Notes under the pieces: generated by a model
What the model saw: only the letters and a program-made list of their open reading frames with translations
Told to the model about the DNA's origin: nothing
The model's database searches: none
NCBI RefSeq assembly: GCF_012911975.1
Contig: NZ_SMDQ01000035.1
Span: 1-55,594 of the forward strand
From: Nodosilinea sp. P-1105
GTDB lineage: Bacteria; Cyanobacteriota; Cyanobacteriia; Phormidesmidales; Phormidesmidaceae
DNA length: 55,594 nucleotides
Reading direction: 5' to 3'
Shown here: piece by piece, positions 16,731-25,284 of the stretch
Position numbering within the stretch: position 1 is the stretch's first letter
Layout of the letters: each line of letters begins with the position of its first letter
Made by a program: the position numbers and the translations under genes

Positions 16731-16886
16731 GTTCAACACTGAAAACCCGAGCAAGTTACCGTTCTGATCAACACGCTCCATGATGGCCTCGTTATCTGTT
16801 TCTCGCATATAGCCGGGGGCGTCGGAAAATAGCACCTCCATGAAGTCTGCTTCGGGATCAAACCAAATCTTTACGGTTTGGGTCAT
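16731..16886 (-). pseudogene. DUF2283 gene, N-terminal piece right of the IS
   Basis: The native part is 52 codons, from MTQTVKIWFDPEADFMEVLF to GNLLGFSVLN, which is a standard DUF2283 beginning. After LN the frame enters the IS left end and continues with non-native residues as far as 16635. The missing C-terminus is found intact at 14747-14803. DUF2283 proteins are small and of unknown function, often near toxin-antitoxin loci. Here the gene follows the possible immunity gene by about 14 bases on the same strand. Confidence 0.75.
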
Positions 16887-16900
16887 ACCTGTTCTCCCTG

Positions 16901-17230
16901 TTAAGCACTCATCAGGTCTGTTGTTTCCTCTCTATGCCGGAACTCATCTAGCAATTCAAAGAACTTTTCAAAACCCGTTTTCTCATCATGGCAAGAGAGC
17001 ATAATCAGCTTGGCCCAAGAGGTCACAGACTTCACCTCTAGCTTATTTTGCAGCCACGGTTGAAATTCTTCATAGAACTGTTCTTCTTCTTCTGTGAGTT
17101 CCGCCCCTAGTTCACTGCGGGCAATCTCATACCCATTCAACAGCATGAATAAGCCACTGACCGATGGATAGCCCAAGTACATTCCTGGACTTTTTTGAAT
17201 ACGGTTTAACAAGTCAAAGACAGTAGACAT
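16901..17230 (-). CDS. Unrecognised small protein next to a papain-fold toxin, possible immunity protein
   Basis: The 109-residue acidic protein starts MSTVFDLLNRIQKSPGMYLGYPSVSGLFMLLNGYE and continues with a Glu-rich middle (ELTEEEEQFYEEF) and EKFFELLDEFRHREET. No signal peptide or membrane segment is present. It follows the toxin-like gene by only 4 bases on the same strand. The composition and position are typical of immunity proteins of polymorphic toxins, but the family was not recognised, so the role is inference from context. Confidence 0.55.
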   Translation of the reverse strand: MSTVFDLLNRIQKSPGMYLGYPSVSGLFMLLNGYEIARSELGAELTEEEEQFYEEFQPWLQNKLEVKSVTSWAKLIMLSCHDEKTGFEKFFELLDEFRHREETTDLMSA

Positions 17231-17234
17231 TTCT

Positions 17235-17640
17235 TTATTTCCCCCTGTCTAAAAGGTCTGAAAGTGTAATTTCTTCAATCTCAAAACGACCACTAATGCA
17301 GTTAAAATCCGCTACCCAGTCATCTCGCAATAGCCCCTCATTGCCCAGGTTATCAAATACCCGCCCATGTACTTCAATACCGTAGTGGATACCGTTTTCA
17401 GTAATCGACTCCTCAACACCATAGCGCTGGCTGGTGATAAACACTTCTGTTTTGCGGCGCGTTCGTAGCCGAAGAATAGTTACCCCAATGCCCCTTGATT
17501 GAAGCCATTGGGCCAGGGCGATCGCACACTTATCACATACATTCTAAAAGCGGGTAGGAGACAGCGATCTCACCAACTTTCTGCCAGATATCTTCATTGG
17601 TGGGGCGATTGTTCTCCGAATCGCCTGCGCCGATAATCAT
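17235..17640 (-). pseudogene. Papain-fold toxin domain protein, frameshifted
   Basis: Reading from ATG 17640 gives MIIGAGDSENN...EIAVSYPLLECM and then TGA at 17533-17535. In the next frame the protein continues as CDKCAIALAQWLQSRGIGV, then KTEVFITSQRYG, ITENGIHYGIEVHGRVFDNLG and DDWVADF to a stop at 17235. The 406-bp length equals 135 codons plus one base, so a single extra base separates the halves. The Cys near LLEC/CDKC, the His of IHYGIEV and the DN of VFDNLG match the catalytic set of papain-fold bacterial toxins. A programmed shift is possible but a decayed gene is more likely. Confidence 0.7.
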
Positions 17641-17746
17641 GCTAGCTGGGGCTCTCAAATCGTGTAATGGCCAGAATAATGCACCTCAAGTGCACCGTCA
17701 AAACCTAGAAGCTGGGGTTTAGAGAAGCTGGGGTCTAAATCAGATT

Positions 17747-17803
17747 CAAGTCCAGACCTGGAGTTCTGCCTGTGGGAAAACTTCAGATCCCGAGCTGGAC
17801 TTG
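17747..17803. repeat. Interspersed 58-bp palindromic repeat, copy 1
   Basis: CAAGTCCAGACCTGGAGTT and, after a short loop, a near-complementary arm ending in GAGCTGGACTTG form a long hairpin. The same sequence recurs at 21799-21857 and, inverted, at 49005-49063, with only a few differences. Here it precedes the SLC12-like transporter gene. Confidence 0.9.
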
Positions 17804-17895
17804 GTATACAACAGACATTGGGCTGCGGTAGGCTAGCGGAAGGGTTACGCTGTCGTTGGGTCTTCGTTACCCAGCCCCGACGCTTATCCCGGATT

Positions 17896-20121
17896 ATGGC
17901 CAAACCACCCAAAGATCATGTGATTGTCTCGAAAGGAGAAGAGTCCCAAGGATTGGGGACCTTTGGAGGCGTCTTTACCCCATCCATTCTGACTATCCTC
18001 GGGGTAATCATGTACCTGCGGTTTGGCTGGGTGCTAGGCCATGTGGGGTTTTGGCCAACCCTGCTGATTGTCACCATTGCCACCTCCATTACCCTATTGA
18101 CGGGGCTATCGATTTCCGCCATTGCCACCGACCAGGTGGTGCGGGCCGGTGGAGCCTATTACATGATCAGTCGCTCCCTGGGGATTGAGACCGGCGGGGC
18201 GGTGGGCATTCCCCTCTACCTGGCCCAGGCGCTGTCAGTGGCCCTGTACACCATCGGCTTTGCCGAGAGTCTGGTGCAGGTGTTTCCGGTGTTACCCCAA
18301 ACCCTGGTGGCGTTGATTACCACGTTGCTGGTGGCAGCCCTGGCGCTCAAATCAGCCAACATTGCCATTAAAGCTCAGTACTTGATCATGGCAGCGATTG
18401 TGCTGTCCCTGGGATCCCTGGCCCTGGGGCACGGGGTAGAGCCTGGGCCCGCCCTCCCAGCCGAGCCCCCCGGTTCCGTCGGGTTTTGGGCTGTGTTCGC
18501 CGTATTCTTCCCAGCGGTGACCGGCATTATGGCTGGGGTCAACATGTCTGGAGATTTAAAAGATCCCCAGCGGTCCATTCCCCAGGGAACCCTGGCCGCC
18601 ATTGGGGTAGGCTACGTGATTTACATGATTATTCCGGTACTGCTGAGCCAGTGGGCCACCCCCGAGACTCTGGTGGCCGAGCCCTTGGTGATGCGGCGCA
18701 TGGCCCTGTGGGGAGATGCAATTTTGCTAGGGGTGTGGGGAGCCACCCTATCGAGTGCCATTGGCAGCATTCTGGGGGCACCTCGGGTCTTGCAGGCCCT
18801 AGCCCGCGACGGCATTTTGCCCCGCAGCCTGAAGTGGCTGGGTCGAGGCCATGGGCCAATGGATGAACCCCGACTGGGGACGCTGTTTACCCTGGGTCTA
18901 GCCCTGGCGGCGGTGTCCCTGGGGGATCTGAACCTGATTGCCCCGGTACTGACCATGTTTTTCTTGACCACCTATTTGGTGCTGAATGTATCGGCAGGCC
19001 TAGAAACCTTTTTGCAGAGCCCCTCCTTTCGGCCCACCTTTAAAGTGCACTGGGGTCTGTCCCTGCTAGGGGCCGTGGGCTGTCTAGGGGTGATGTTTTT
19101 AATTAATCCAGTGGCCACGGTGATGGCTGCGGTGATTGTGTTGGGTATTTATATCTGGCTAGAGCGGCGCGAAATACAAGGGGCCTGGGGGGATGTGCGC
19201 AATGGGCTGTGGATGACCCTGATCCGCACCGCGTTGTTTCAACTGCAAACCACCCCAGATACCAAAAACTGGCGCCCCCACCTGCTGGTGTTTTCTGGAG
19301 CGCCGACCAAACGGCCCCACTTGACTGAGTTGGCTGTGGATTTAACCCATAGTCGCGGGCTAATTACCCTTTCGAACGTTCTGCCCCCGGGAGCCCGTAG
19401 TGCCAGCCAAAAAGATGCCATGGAATCTACCCTAAAGGACTATCTCGAAAAGCAGGGGATCGAGGCCTTTGTGCGCTTGGTCACTGCTTCAGACCCCTTT
19501 AGCGGTATGGAAAAACTGGTGGATGCCTATGGCATTGGTCCTCTGGTACCCAATACGGTCTTAGTGGGGGACACCGAGGCCGAACAGACCCGCGATCGCT
19601 TTTGCCAGATGGTAGCGACCTGCCATCGCTCGAAGCGAAATGTGCTGATTTTCCGCAGCCAACCCGAAAACTATCCGGCCCTGACCAAAGGGCTAGCGCT
19701 TAACCGCCGTATCGATGTGTGGTGGGGAGGGTTGCAGGCTAATGGTGGCCTGATGCTGATCTTGGCCTACTTACTGCGGACTAGCGGTCGGTGGCGCGAT
19801 GCCGATGTCTATCTAAACCTGGTGGTCCCTAATGAAACCGCTAAGGCTGCCGCCCAACAAAATCTGGAGCATCTGGTAAAAAGTCTACGGATTGGGGCCA
19901 TTCCCAGGGTGATTGTAGCTCGCGATCGCAGTTTCGATGACATCCTCACGACCTCATCCCAAACCGCCGATCTAGTGTTTCTGGGTCTAGCCACCCCCGA
20001 TGGAAACTTCAGTCAGTATTATATCGATGTCCAGCGACGCACCGCCGCCCTGCCGAACACCCTGCTGGTATTGGCCTCTGAGGATCTAGAGTTTGCCGAG
20101 GTGTTACAGAAAGAAGCGTAG
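17896..20121 (+). CDS. SLC12-like (Na-K-Cl cotransporter family) APC-superfamily permease
   Basis: ATG 17896 gives 741 residues; the longer frame from 17818 has no membrane-protein character upstream. It opens with LGTFGGVFTPSILTILGVIMYLRFGWVLGHVG, the characteristic first helix of cation-chloride cotransporters, followed by RAGGAYYMISRSLGIETGGAVGI. Eleven to twelve membrane segments span residues 25-440. The ~300-residue soluble C-terminal domain (NWRPHLLVFSGAP..., ADVYLNLVVPNET...) matches the SLC12 C-terminal domain. Bacterial members probably move ions or amino acids across the plasma membrane; the substrate is not known here. Confidence 0.88.
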   Translation: MAKPPKDHVIVSKGEESQGLGTFGGVFTPSILTILGVIMYLRFGWVLGHVGFWPTLLIVTIATSITLLTGLSISAIATDQVVRAGGAYYMISRSLGIETGGAVGIPLYLAQALSVALYTIGFAESLVQVFPVLPQTLVALITTLLVAALALKSANIAIKAQYLIMAAIVLSLGSLALGHGVEPGPALPAEPPGSVGFWAVFAVFFPAVTGIMAGVNMSGDLKDPQRSIPQGTLAAIGVGYVIYMIIPVLLSQWATPETLVAEPLVMRRMALWGDAILLGVWGATLSSAIGSILGAPRVLQALARDGILPRSLKWLGRGHGPMDEPRLGTLFTLGLALAAVSLGDLNLIAPVLTMFFLTTYLVLNVSAGLETFLQSPSFRPTFKVHWGLSLLGAVGCLGVMFLINPVATVMAAVIVLGIYIWLERREIQGAWGDVRNGLWMTLIRTALFQLQTTPDTKNWRPHLLVFSGAPTKRPHLTELAVDLTHSRGLITLSNVLPPGARSASQKDAMESTLKDYLEKQGIEAFVRLVTASDPFSGMEKLVDAYGIGPLVPNTVLVGDTEAEQTRDRFCQMVATCHRSKRNVLIFRSQPENYPALTKGLALNRRIDVWWGGLQANGGLMLILAYLLRTSGRWRDADVYLNLVVPNETAKAAAQQNLEHLVKSLRIGAIPRVIVARDRSFDDILTTSSQTADLVFLGLATPDGNFSQYYIDVQRRTAALPNTLLVLASEDLEFAEVLQKEA

Positions 20122-20157
20122 CACTGCCTGGTAGAAATTATGACAATTGTTGCCGAG

Positions 20158-20270
20158 GGTATCAGGTATCAGGTATCAGGTATCAGGTATCAGGTTCTAG
20201 GTAACAGGTGTCAGGTTCTAGGTAACAGGTGTCAGGTGTCAGGTGTCAGGTTTTAGGTAACAGGACAGGT
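20158..20270. repeat. Heptameric tandem repeat (TATCAGG and variants)
   Basis: About five perfect copies of the heptamer GTATCAG are followed by variants (GTTCTAG, GTAACAG, GTGTCAG, GTTTTAG) in 7-base phase. This is a short tandemly repeated repetitive sequence of the cyanobacterial type. Related GTAACAG/GTGTCAG runs recur near 47206-47243. Confidence 0.9.
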
Positions 20271-20341
20271 TGGCCGACTTATGCTCTAGGGAACTAGAAT
20301 CAAATATGCCAATCCTAAAATATCAGTAACGATGCCGGATT

Positions 20342-21577
20342 CTAGTGGCGATTGAACAGCCGGGCATTTCCCTCCCGCCATAGATTCTGGGCCGCCCCTA
20401 AAAGGCGATTAAACCACCCCCTTTCGGCCAGCTCAGGGGGATCAAGATCTCTAATAACAGAGCGACAGCTATCAGTAGGCCATTCCCCGAACATACATTG
20501 CAAGCCAATGGGGGAAAGCATGGTGTTCCGTCCATTGTGACCCACATTGGGAACGATGCGAAAGGCATGGGCAGATCCCCACACTTGCTCACCACAAAGA
20601 TGCTGAAAGTACACGTCAGCCCGCTGCAACCGGTGAGCCCCCTGTAACATAGCCCTAGATGCTCGAGGAAGGCTAGCGGCCTCAGGGTTATTGTCATTTT
20701 CGCCAATCAGATGGGCTACTCGCCGACTGCGATAATTGTTGCGGATATCCTCAGCCGAAAGATTAGCATTGCTGAGGTACCAATAGTTATTGAGTGGTTC
20801 TAGGCCAAACGGATAGCGGTTATATTGTTCCGATAACTGGTTGATGGTCTGGTTCGGGTTGTTACTAGCGGCGATCGCCGTTGCCATCATTTCTTCGGTG
20901 GGGGTAGTCATCTGATAAGGAAAACTGTTACCACTGGACAGCCGTCTAGGCCCCATATACAGGTATGTCCCAGGATTCATAATCACATAGCGCACCTGAA
21001 ACCCTCTGGAGACAGGAAACTGACTCGTGGCGGCATAGCGATTCACCATCTGTCCACCCCCCGACTGCCCCACTATCACAACACTCTGTATATTGGGGAA
21101 CCGACCTGACGTGGTTGCATCTTCAATCAGTCGATCCAGAACATGGTAGCTACTGGCTCGGGCTGGATAGTCGGGTGAGCGCGGCTTCGATCGGGCTCCA
21201 AAAAAACGCCCACCATCCCAAGTAAGCAAATTAGGCTCATTGGCGAGCACCTCCTCCAGGTTGTCGTAAGACTCGCTAGAGGTGTCTGAGTATGCTTGTC
21301 CTACATCAACCCATTGGGGAGCCACCACTAAGGCTTGGGGCGCGACCCCTGCTGCCACTGCGGCATCAATCCCATTTTGCAAATAATCTAGGGCCTTGCC
21401 CCCCATACCATGCTGTGAAATTAGCAAGGTTTGCACATTTTGGTTGGGGCGGGAAGGGAAAAAGCTGTTAGAAGATCTGCCAATGCCACTGGCGAATGGA
21501 ATACTAACGGTATGCTGGCTATCAGCATAAGTGACCTCAAAGGTAAAACGGTCCTCAGCGATAGGGTTTCCACTCAT
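20342..21577 (-). CDS. Alpha/beta-hydrolase-like protein of unknown substrate
   Basis: ATG 21577 gives 411 residues; an in-frame extension to 21709 has no clear ribosome site. VVIVGQSGGGQMVNRYA near residue 175 is a nucleophile elbow (G-x-S-x-G), VQTLLISQHGMGGKALDY earlier resembles the oxyanion strand, and FRIVPNVGHNGRN near the end would supply the catalytic histidine. The family is not recognised beyond the fold. No signal peptide is seen with this start. Esterase or peptidase activity is possible. Confidence 0.6.
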   Translation of the reverse strand: MSGNPIAEDRFTFEVTYADSQHTVSIPFASGIGRSSNSFFPSRPNQNVQTLLISQHGMGGKALDYLQNGIDAAVAAGVAPQALVVAPQWVDVGQAYSDTSSESYDNLEEVLANEPNLLTWDGGRFFGARSKPRSPDYPARASSYHVLDRLIEDATTSGRFPNIQSVVIVGQSGGGQMVNRYAATSQFPVSRGFQVRYVIMNPGTYLYMGPRRLSSGNSFPYQMTTPTEEMMATAIAASNNPNQTINQLSEQYNRYPFGLEPLNNYWYLSNANLSAEDIRNNYRSRRVAHLIGENDNNPEAASLPRASRAMLQGAHRLQRADVYFQHLCGEQVWGSAHAFRIVPNVGHNGRNTMLSPIGLQCMFGEWPTDSCRSVIRDLDPPELAERGWFNRLLGAAQNLWREGNARLFNRH

Positions 21578-21798
21578 AATTTGAACCAACCAGTGGGCAG
21601 TGCAGAATGCTGTGCAAGCATTTCGACTAACTAACTTTAGAATATCTGCACAGATTCTCCCGCAGTGATCCACAAGTTTTAACCCAATGATAGATACTGA
21701 GCAAAGCACGGCCAGTAGATCAAAGAGCCAGGGTTCTCAAAATACTGTACCGACGCTACGACGCCTACCATCTAGCGCCACCTGAAATTAAACCAGAT

Positions 21799-21857
21799 CC
21801 AAGTCCAGACCTGGAGTTCTGCCTGTGGGAAAACTCCAGATCCCGAGCTGGACTTGG
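21799..21857. repeat. Interspersed 58-bp palindromic repeat, copy 2
   Basis: This copy is nearly identical to the one at 17747-17803 and lies in the same orientation, 200 bases upstream of the hydrolase gene's start and beyond the end of the pterin dehydratase gene. The arms CCAAGTCCAGACCTGGAGTT and CTCCAGATCCCGAGCTGGAC can pair. Confidence 0.9.
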
Positions 21858-21925
21858 TATAGTCCAGCCCAGAGCATAGCTACTCTGGGCTGTTGAGGAC
21901 GTTAGGCCACAGAGAAAATGGATGA

Positions 21926-22207
21926 CTAACCCAGTTTAGAGAGGGTTTCAGCCATGGCAAAATCCTTTTCCGTCAGCCCGCCAGCATCATGGGTGGATAG
22001 GTGAATGACCACTTTGTTGTAGGAAATTTGCAAATCCGGGTGATGGCCAGACGCCTCAGCCGGTTCCACCAGTTGATTCACAAAGTCAATGGCGGTGACA
22101 AAGTCCTTAAAGGTGCGCGTGCAGGTAATGGCTTTACCGTCGAGGGACCAGTCAGGTAACTGACTTAGTTTAGTTTGAATGTCGCTGTCACTCAGCAGAG
22201 TTGCCAT
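21926..22207 (-). CDS. phhB: Pterin-4a-carbinolamine dehydratase
   Basis: The 93-residue protein matches PCD/DCoH: LPDWSLDGKAITCTRTFKDF, FVNQLVEPAEASGHHPDLQISYNKVVIHL and STHDAGGLTEKDFAMAE. The HHPD motif holds the active-site histidines that dehydrate 4a-hydroxytetrahydropterin. In cyanobacteria the protein may act in pterin metabolism; some members have been proposed to act in RuBisCO assembly. The length is typical. It stands alone, with a hairpin repeat downstream. Confidence 0.93.
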   Translation of the reverse strand: MATLLSDSDIQTKLSQLPDWSLDGKAITCTRTFKDFVTAIDFVNQLVEPAEASGHHPDLQISYNKVVIHLSTHDAGGLTEKDFAMAETLSKLG

Positions 22208-22564
22208 AGTAAAAAATCAGGTAACTACCCTTAGATCCTAAGGCATGCTTCCATTAGTGCCTATGTTGGACGGCAAAAGCCCCAGTATTAAGGGCTCAAG
22301 GGCTTTGTGAGGATAGTAGCTCGCCTTAGGAGAGGGACTGTGAAGCTTCTGACTACCCTATTCCTATTTCAACTGACACCTCTCAGCCATTGCGTCAGTT
22401 TTTCCAAAAAATACCTTCAGGTCACTCCCGGCACTAAAGTCACCCTAATGGGTACTTACAAAGGCATAGTTTAATGTCCACAATTAATTCATAGAAAATT
22501 CAGTGCGGCTCAATCGGTTCTGCCCTGGCTGTACTGGTTTCATGAATTTCTAAGGAGTTTTGCT
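22208..22564. other. Intergenic region without recognised genes
   Basis: These 357 bases separate the pterin dehydratase gene from the duplicated-domain gene. AAGGAG at about 22551-22556 is the ribosome site of the latter. A conspicuous AGTATTAAGGGCTCAAGGGCTT segment is not clearly structured. No other element is recognised. Confidence 0.6.
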
Positions 22565-23224
22565 ATGTCAAGCCCTGGCATTTATAGAGGTAATGATGGT
22601 GGACTGTATTACTTTCAAAGCAACTTTGCTGTAGGCGGAAATGGTCGTTGCGCCTGGTTTGGCTTTAATCAAAACGCTGGATGGGCCAATGTATTTTTTG
22701 GAAGCTGGACACGGGATGGCCAAATTATTCGAGGAATGGAAGGCAGATGGTGTGATGTGCCCTGGTCTAATTTTCTGGGCAGTGGAGAAATAGCCGTTGA
22801 CTTTCAGCACTTGGGTAGACGAACAACATGGGTACGTAGAAGCGTCACAGGTGGCTTCGGCGGGTCAAGATGGAGTCCAGAAAGTAATGCACCTTCATTT
22901 CCAGCACTATCTAGGGGAAAACGGGATTTTGAAGAGAGTTCTCTAAGTGGGGTATGGCAAACGAATACGGGAGCATTTTATTACCTCCGAGAGCTACCTT
23001 CAGGGCAGGTATTTTGGTTTGCAATCAGGCCTGATTTAGCTGCCACCCATGTAGCCATGGGTAATCGCCGAGACAATCGGGTGTGGGCAACCTGGCTGGA
23101 CATTCCTCCAGGTCAAGTGCGAAGTCAAGGGAATCTATCCCTAAGGCTGTTGCCCCCCAATTTCATGGAAATAGAAAGTAGCAGCGCTTCGTTTGGCTCT
23201 TCCCGCTGGATTAAATTGTCCTAA
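22565..23224 (+). CDS. Protein with two copies of a Trp/Tyr-rich beta domain
   Basis: ATG 22565 follows TAAGGAG and gives 219 residues. Two similar halves can be aligned: GIYRGNDGGLYYFQ...CAWFGFN...ANVFFGSWTRDGQIIRGMEGRWCDVP in the first ~105 residues and GVWQTNTGAFYYLRELPSGQVFWFAI...THVAMGNRRDNRVWATWLDIPPG in the second. The repeated order W/Y-N-D/T-G, YY, WF, then a W-x-D-(I/V)-P turn suggests a small beta-barrel or beta-sandwich. There is no signal peptide. The function is unknown; a hairpin terminator follows. Confidence 0.7.
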   Translation: MSSPGIYRGNDGGLYYFQSNFAVGGNGRCAWFGFNQNAGWANVFFGSWTRDGQIIRGMEGRWCDVPWSNFLGSGEIAVDFQHLGRRTTWVRRSVTGGFGGSRWSPESNAPSFPALSRGKRDFEESSLSGVWQTNTGAFYYLRELPSGQVFWFAIRPDLAATHVAMGNRRDNRVWATWLDIPPGQVRSQGNLSLRLLPPNFMEIESSSASFGSSRWIKLS

Positions 23225-23254
23225 TATCCCTACAAAACTCCCTTTAAAAGCTAT

Positions 23255-23295
23255 CCGCCCCTGTCAGGGGAAGATAACTTCCGGGACAGGGGCGG
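23255..23295 (+). terminator. Hairpin after the duplicated-domain gene
   Basis: CCGCCCCTGTC at 23255-23265 pairs with GACAGGGGCGG at 23285-23295 around a 19-base loop, about 30 bases after the stop. A T-run is lacking, so intrinsic termination is plausible but not certain. Confidence 0.55.
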
Positions 23296-23858
23296 TCTAG
23301 TTGGATCTTAGGTTGAACCTGACTGCCGGGAGGAACCCTCATCAGCCAGCTTCAGAAGCTCAGTCATCTACAACAGCAGATAACACCGATAGTTAGAGCA
23401 CAGCCCCGGCGCACAGCCGGCTTACGTCAACCTGAAGACCCACACGTTTACTACTCTCTTGCATGGGCACCACCTCCTAAATTTCTAAAGGGCAAATTTT
23501 CAGATTTTCTGCTGGAGGTAACCTAGGCTAACAATGCTTCGAGCGATTACCGCGGAATACCTCGAAACCTTGTCTTTAGCCTGGCGTAGCAGCATTAACC
23601 GTAAGGTAGCACAATATTTCTAGCTGTGGCAGAAATAGGTCCAATAGCCTGGATGTTTACCGCAGAGTTGAGGAAGCTTAAGCCGATGTCAAGCACGCTG
23701 CTGGGGTTCACGGTACGCGGTTTCAGGCGAGCCGTAGACCCTGCACCGTAGACCGTGCACCGCAGACCCTGCTGCCCCGTCACCTCTGGCTTGACAGACC
23801 ACTAGTCATTTCTGATGGCTAGTGTTTATAGTGGTTGCTGGTTTATCGGCGCAACCCT
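23296..23858. other. Intergenic region with a CCGTAGAC-type repeat tract
   Basis: About 560 bases lack a recognisable gene. The stretch 23710-23775 contains heptamer-like repeats (ACCCTGCACCGTAGACCGTGCACCGCAGACC), related to the CCGTAAA/CCGTGAA tracts near the apc genes. The segment 23300-23600 is G+C-rich and could hold an RNA, but I recognise none. Confidence 0.55.
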
Positions 23859-25262
23859 ATGGCACAGGCAATCGGCACAACAGCGAAAATCCTTACCTGT
23901 GTTGGCCAGGGTCGGTCGGTGGAGCTTACGACGCGGCTTGCCACCAGTGGCGAAGGGGAAGTGTGGCACACCAACTGGGATGGCTACGTGGCCAAGCTCT
24001 ACTTCAACCCCAGCCCCGATCGCATCCGCAAGCTGGAGGTGATGATCGCCAACCCGCCCACTGACCCCAATGCCGCCATCAATCACCCCTCTTTTGCCTG
24101 GCCCCAGGCCCTGTTGCAGGATGCCAGCGGGCGATCGCTAGGGTTTGTGATGCCTGAAATCGCCAACAGTGTCGAGCTGATTGATGTCTACAATCCCCAA
24201 CGGCGGCGGGCGGTGTTGCCGGGGTTTAACTGGCTGTACCTGCATGTGGCGGCGATGAATATTGCCTCCATCACCCAGGCGATCCACGCCAGGGGCTATG
24301 TGCTGGGAGATATCAAACCTCAAAACATCCTGGTCAATAACCAGGCCTTACCCTCAGTGATTGACACCGATTCTTTTCAGGTACGTAATCCTCAAACAGG
24401 GGAAGTGTTTCGCTGTCCAGTGGGGTCTGAGGGGTTTACCCCACCCGAATTGCTGGGGCAAGATTTGGCCGCCATGGACCAGACCGAAGGCCACGATCGC
24501 TTTCGCCTGGGGATTATTATGCACTTGCTGCTGTTTGGCGACCAGCCCTTTAAGGGAGTCTGGACCGGCTGGGGTGATCCCCCCGATCCCAACCAGCTGC
24601 TGAGTCAGGGCCACTGGCCCTACGGCATGACTACCCTGATTCAGCCCGGACCGCTGACCATCCCCCTGGAGACAGTGCATCCAGAGCTGCAGCAGTGCTT
24701 TTTGCGCTGCTTTAACCAGGGTCACCGGGATGCCAGCCTGCGCCCTACCCCAGGGGAGTGGCTCCAGGCCCTGAAGCTGGCGGTGGCTGACCTGAAAGCC
24801 TGTGGCAAGGTGAACTGCCATTACTACAGCCAAAGCTATGGGCGGTGCTACTGGTGCGATCGCAAAAAAGCTTTAGGCATCGACGTTTTTCCGAAGGCAT
24901 CCCTGTCCGCTGCCCAGCGGCGGGCCAGGTACCAAGATACCCTTGACCGGCTCCTGCAACCGGCGAGTCAGCTCGCCCAGACCGTGACCCAGCGTTTAGA
25001 TTGGCCCCGTCTACCTTCGACTCCTACCTGGCCTCAGATCCCTCTACCTCAACGGCCCCAGATGCCGTCCCTGACCCTGCCTAAGGCCTGGAAACAATAT
25101 GCGATCGCCACCAGCCTGCTTTCTGGGGTCGCGATCGCTTCCCTGGCTATCATCAAGGTCCTGATGGCCCAGCAGAATACCGAGTCCATGGTCTTCGGTA
25201 CAGTTTTATTCATCGGCCTGTTGGTTGTGTGGGCACAGCTCGCCAAGCCAACCTCGTCCTAG
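23859..25262 (+). CDS. Membrane-tethered eukaryotic-type protein kinase-like protein
   Basis: ATG 23859 gives 467 residues. A glycine-poor N-lobe (LATSGEGEVWHTNWDGYVAKLYF, with the Lys in VAKLYF) is followed by YVLGDIKPQNILVNNQ, the catalytic loop with Asp, Lys and Asn, and then VIDTDSFQV, where the usual DFG is DTD. SEGFTPPELLG matches the APE region. After the kinase core comes CGKVNCHYYSQSYGRCYWCDR, a four-cysteine, possibly metal-binding segment. Two hydrophobic stretches near the C-terminus (IATSLLSGVAIASLAIIKVLM and VFGTVLFIGLLVVWA) anchor it. Substrates are unknown; the hydrolase gene 22 bases downstream is probably co-transcribed. Confidence 0.8.
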   Translation: MAQAIGTTAKILTCVGQGRSVELTTRLATSGEGEVWHTNWDGYVAKLYFNPSPDRIRKLEVMIANPPTDPNAAINHPSFAWPQALLQDASGRSLGFVMPEIANSVELIDVYNPQRRRAVLPGFNWLYLHVAAMNIASITQAIHARGYVLGDIKPQNILVNNQALPSVIDTDSFQVRNPQTGEVFRCPVGSEGFTPPELLGQDLAAMDQTEGHDRFRLGIIMHLLLFGDQPFKGVWTGWGDPPDPNQLLSQGHWPYGMTTLIQPGPLTIPLETVHPELQQCFLRCFNQGHRDASLRPTPGEWLQALKLAVADLKACGKVNCHYYSQSYGRCYWCDRKKALGIDVFPKASLSAAQRRARYQDTLDRLLQPASQLAQTVTQRLDWPRLPSTPTWPQIPLPQRPQMPSLTLPKAWKQYAIATSLLSGVAIASLAIIKVLMAQQNTESMVFGTVLFIGLLVVWAQLAKPTSS

Positions 25263-25284
25263 GATTGCCTGACAGAAAACCGTT

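Noticed and set aside
17655..17912. 85-residue minus-strand ORF before the SLC12-like gene
   Set aside because: Half of it is the 58-bp palindromic repeat and the rest overlaps the transporter start; composition is not protein-like.
20158..20270. Possible CRISPR array or satellite
   Set aside because: It is a heptamer tandem repeat without spacers.
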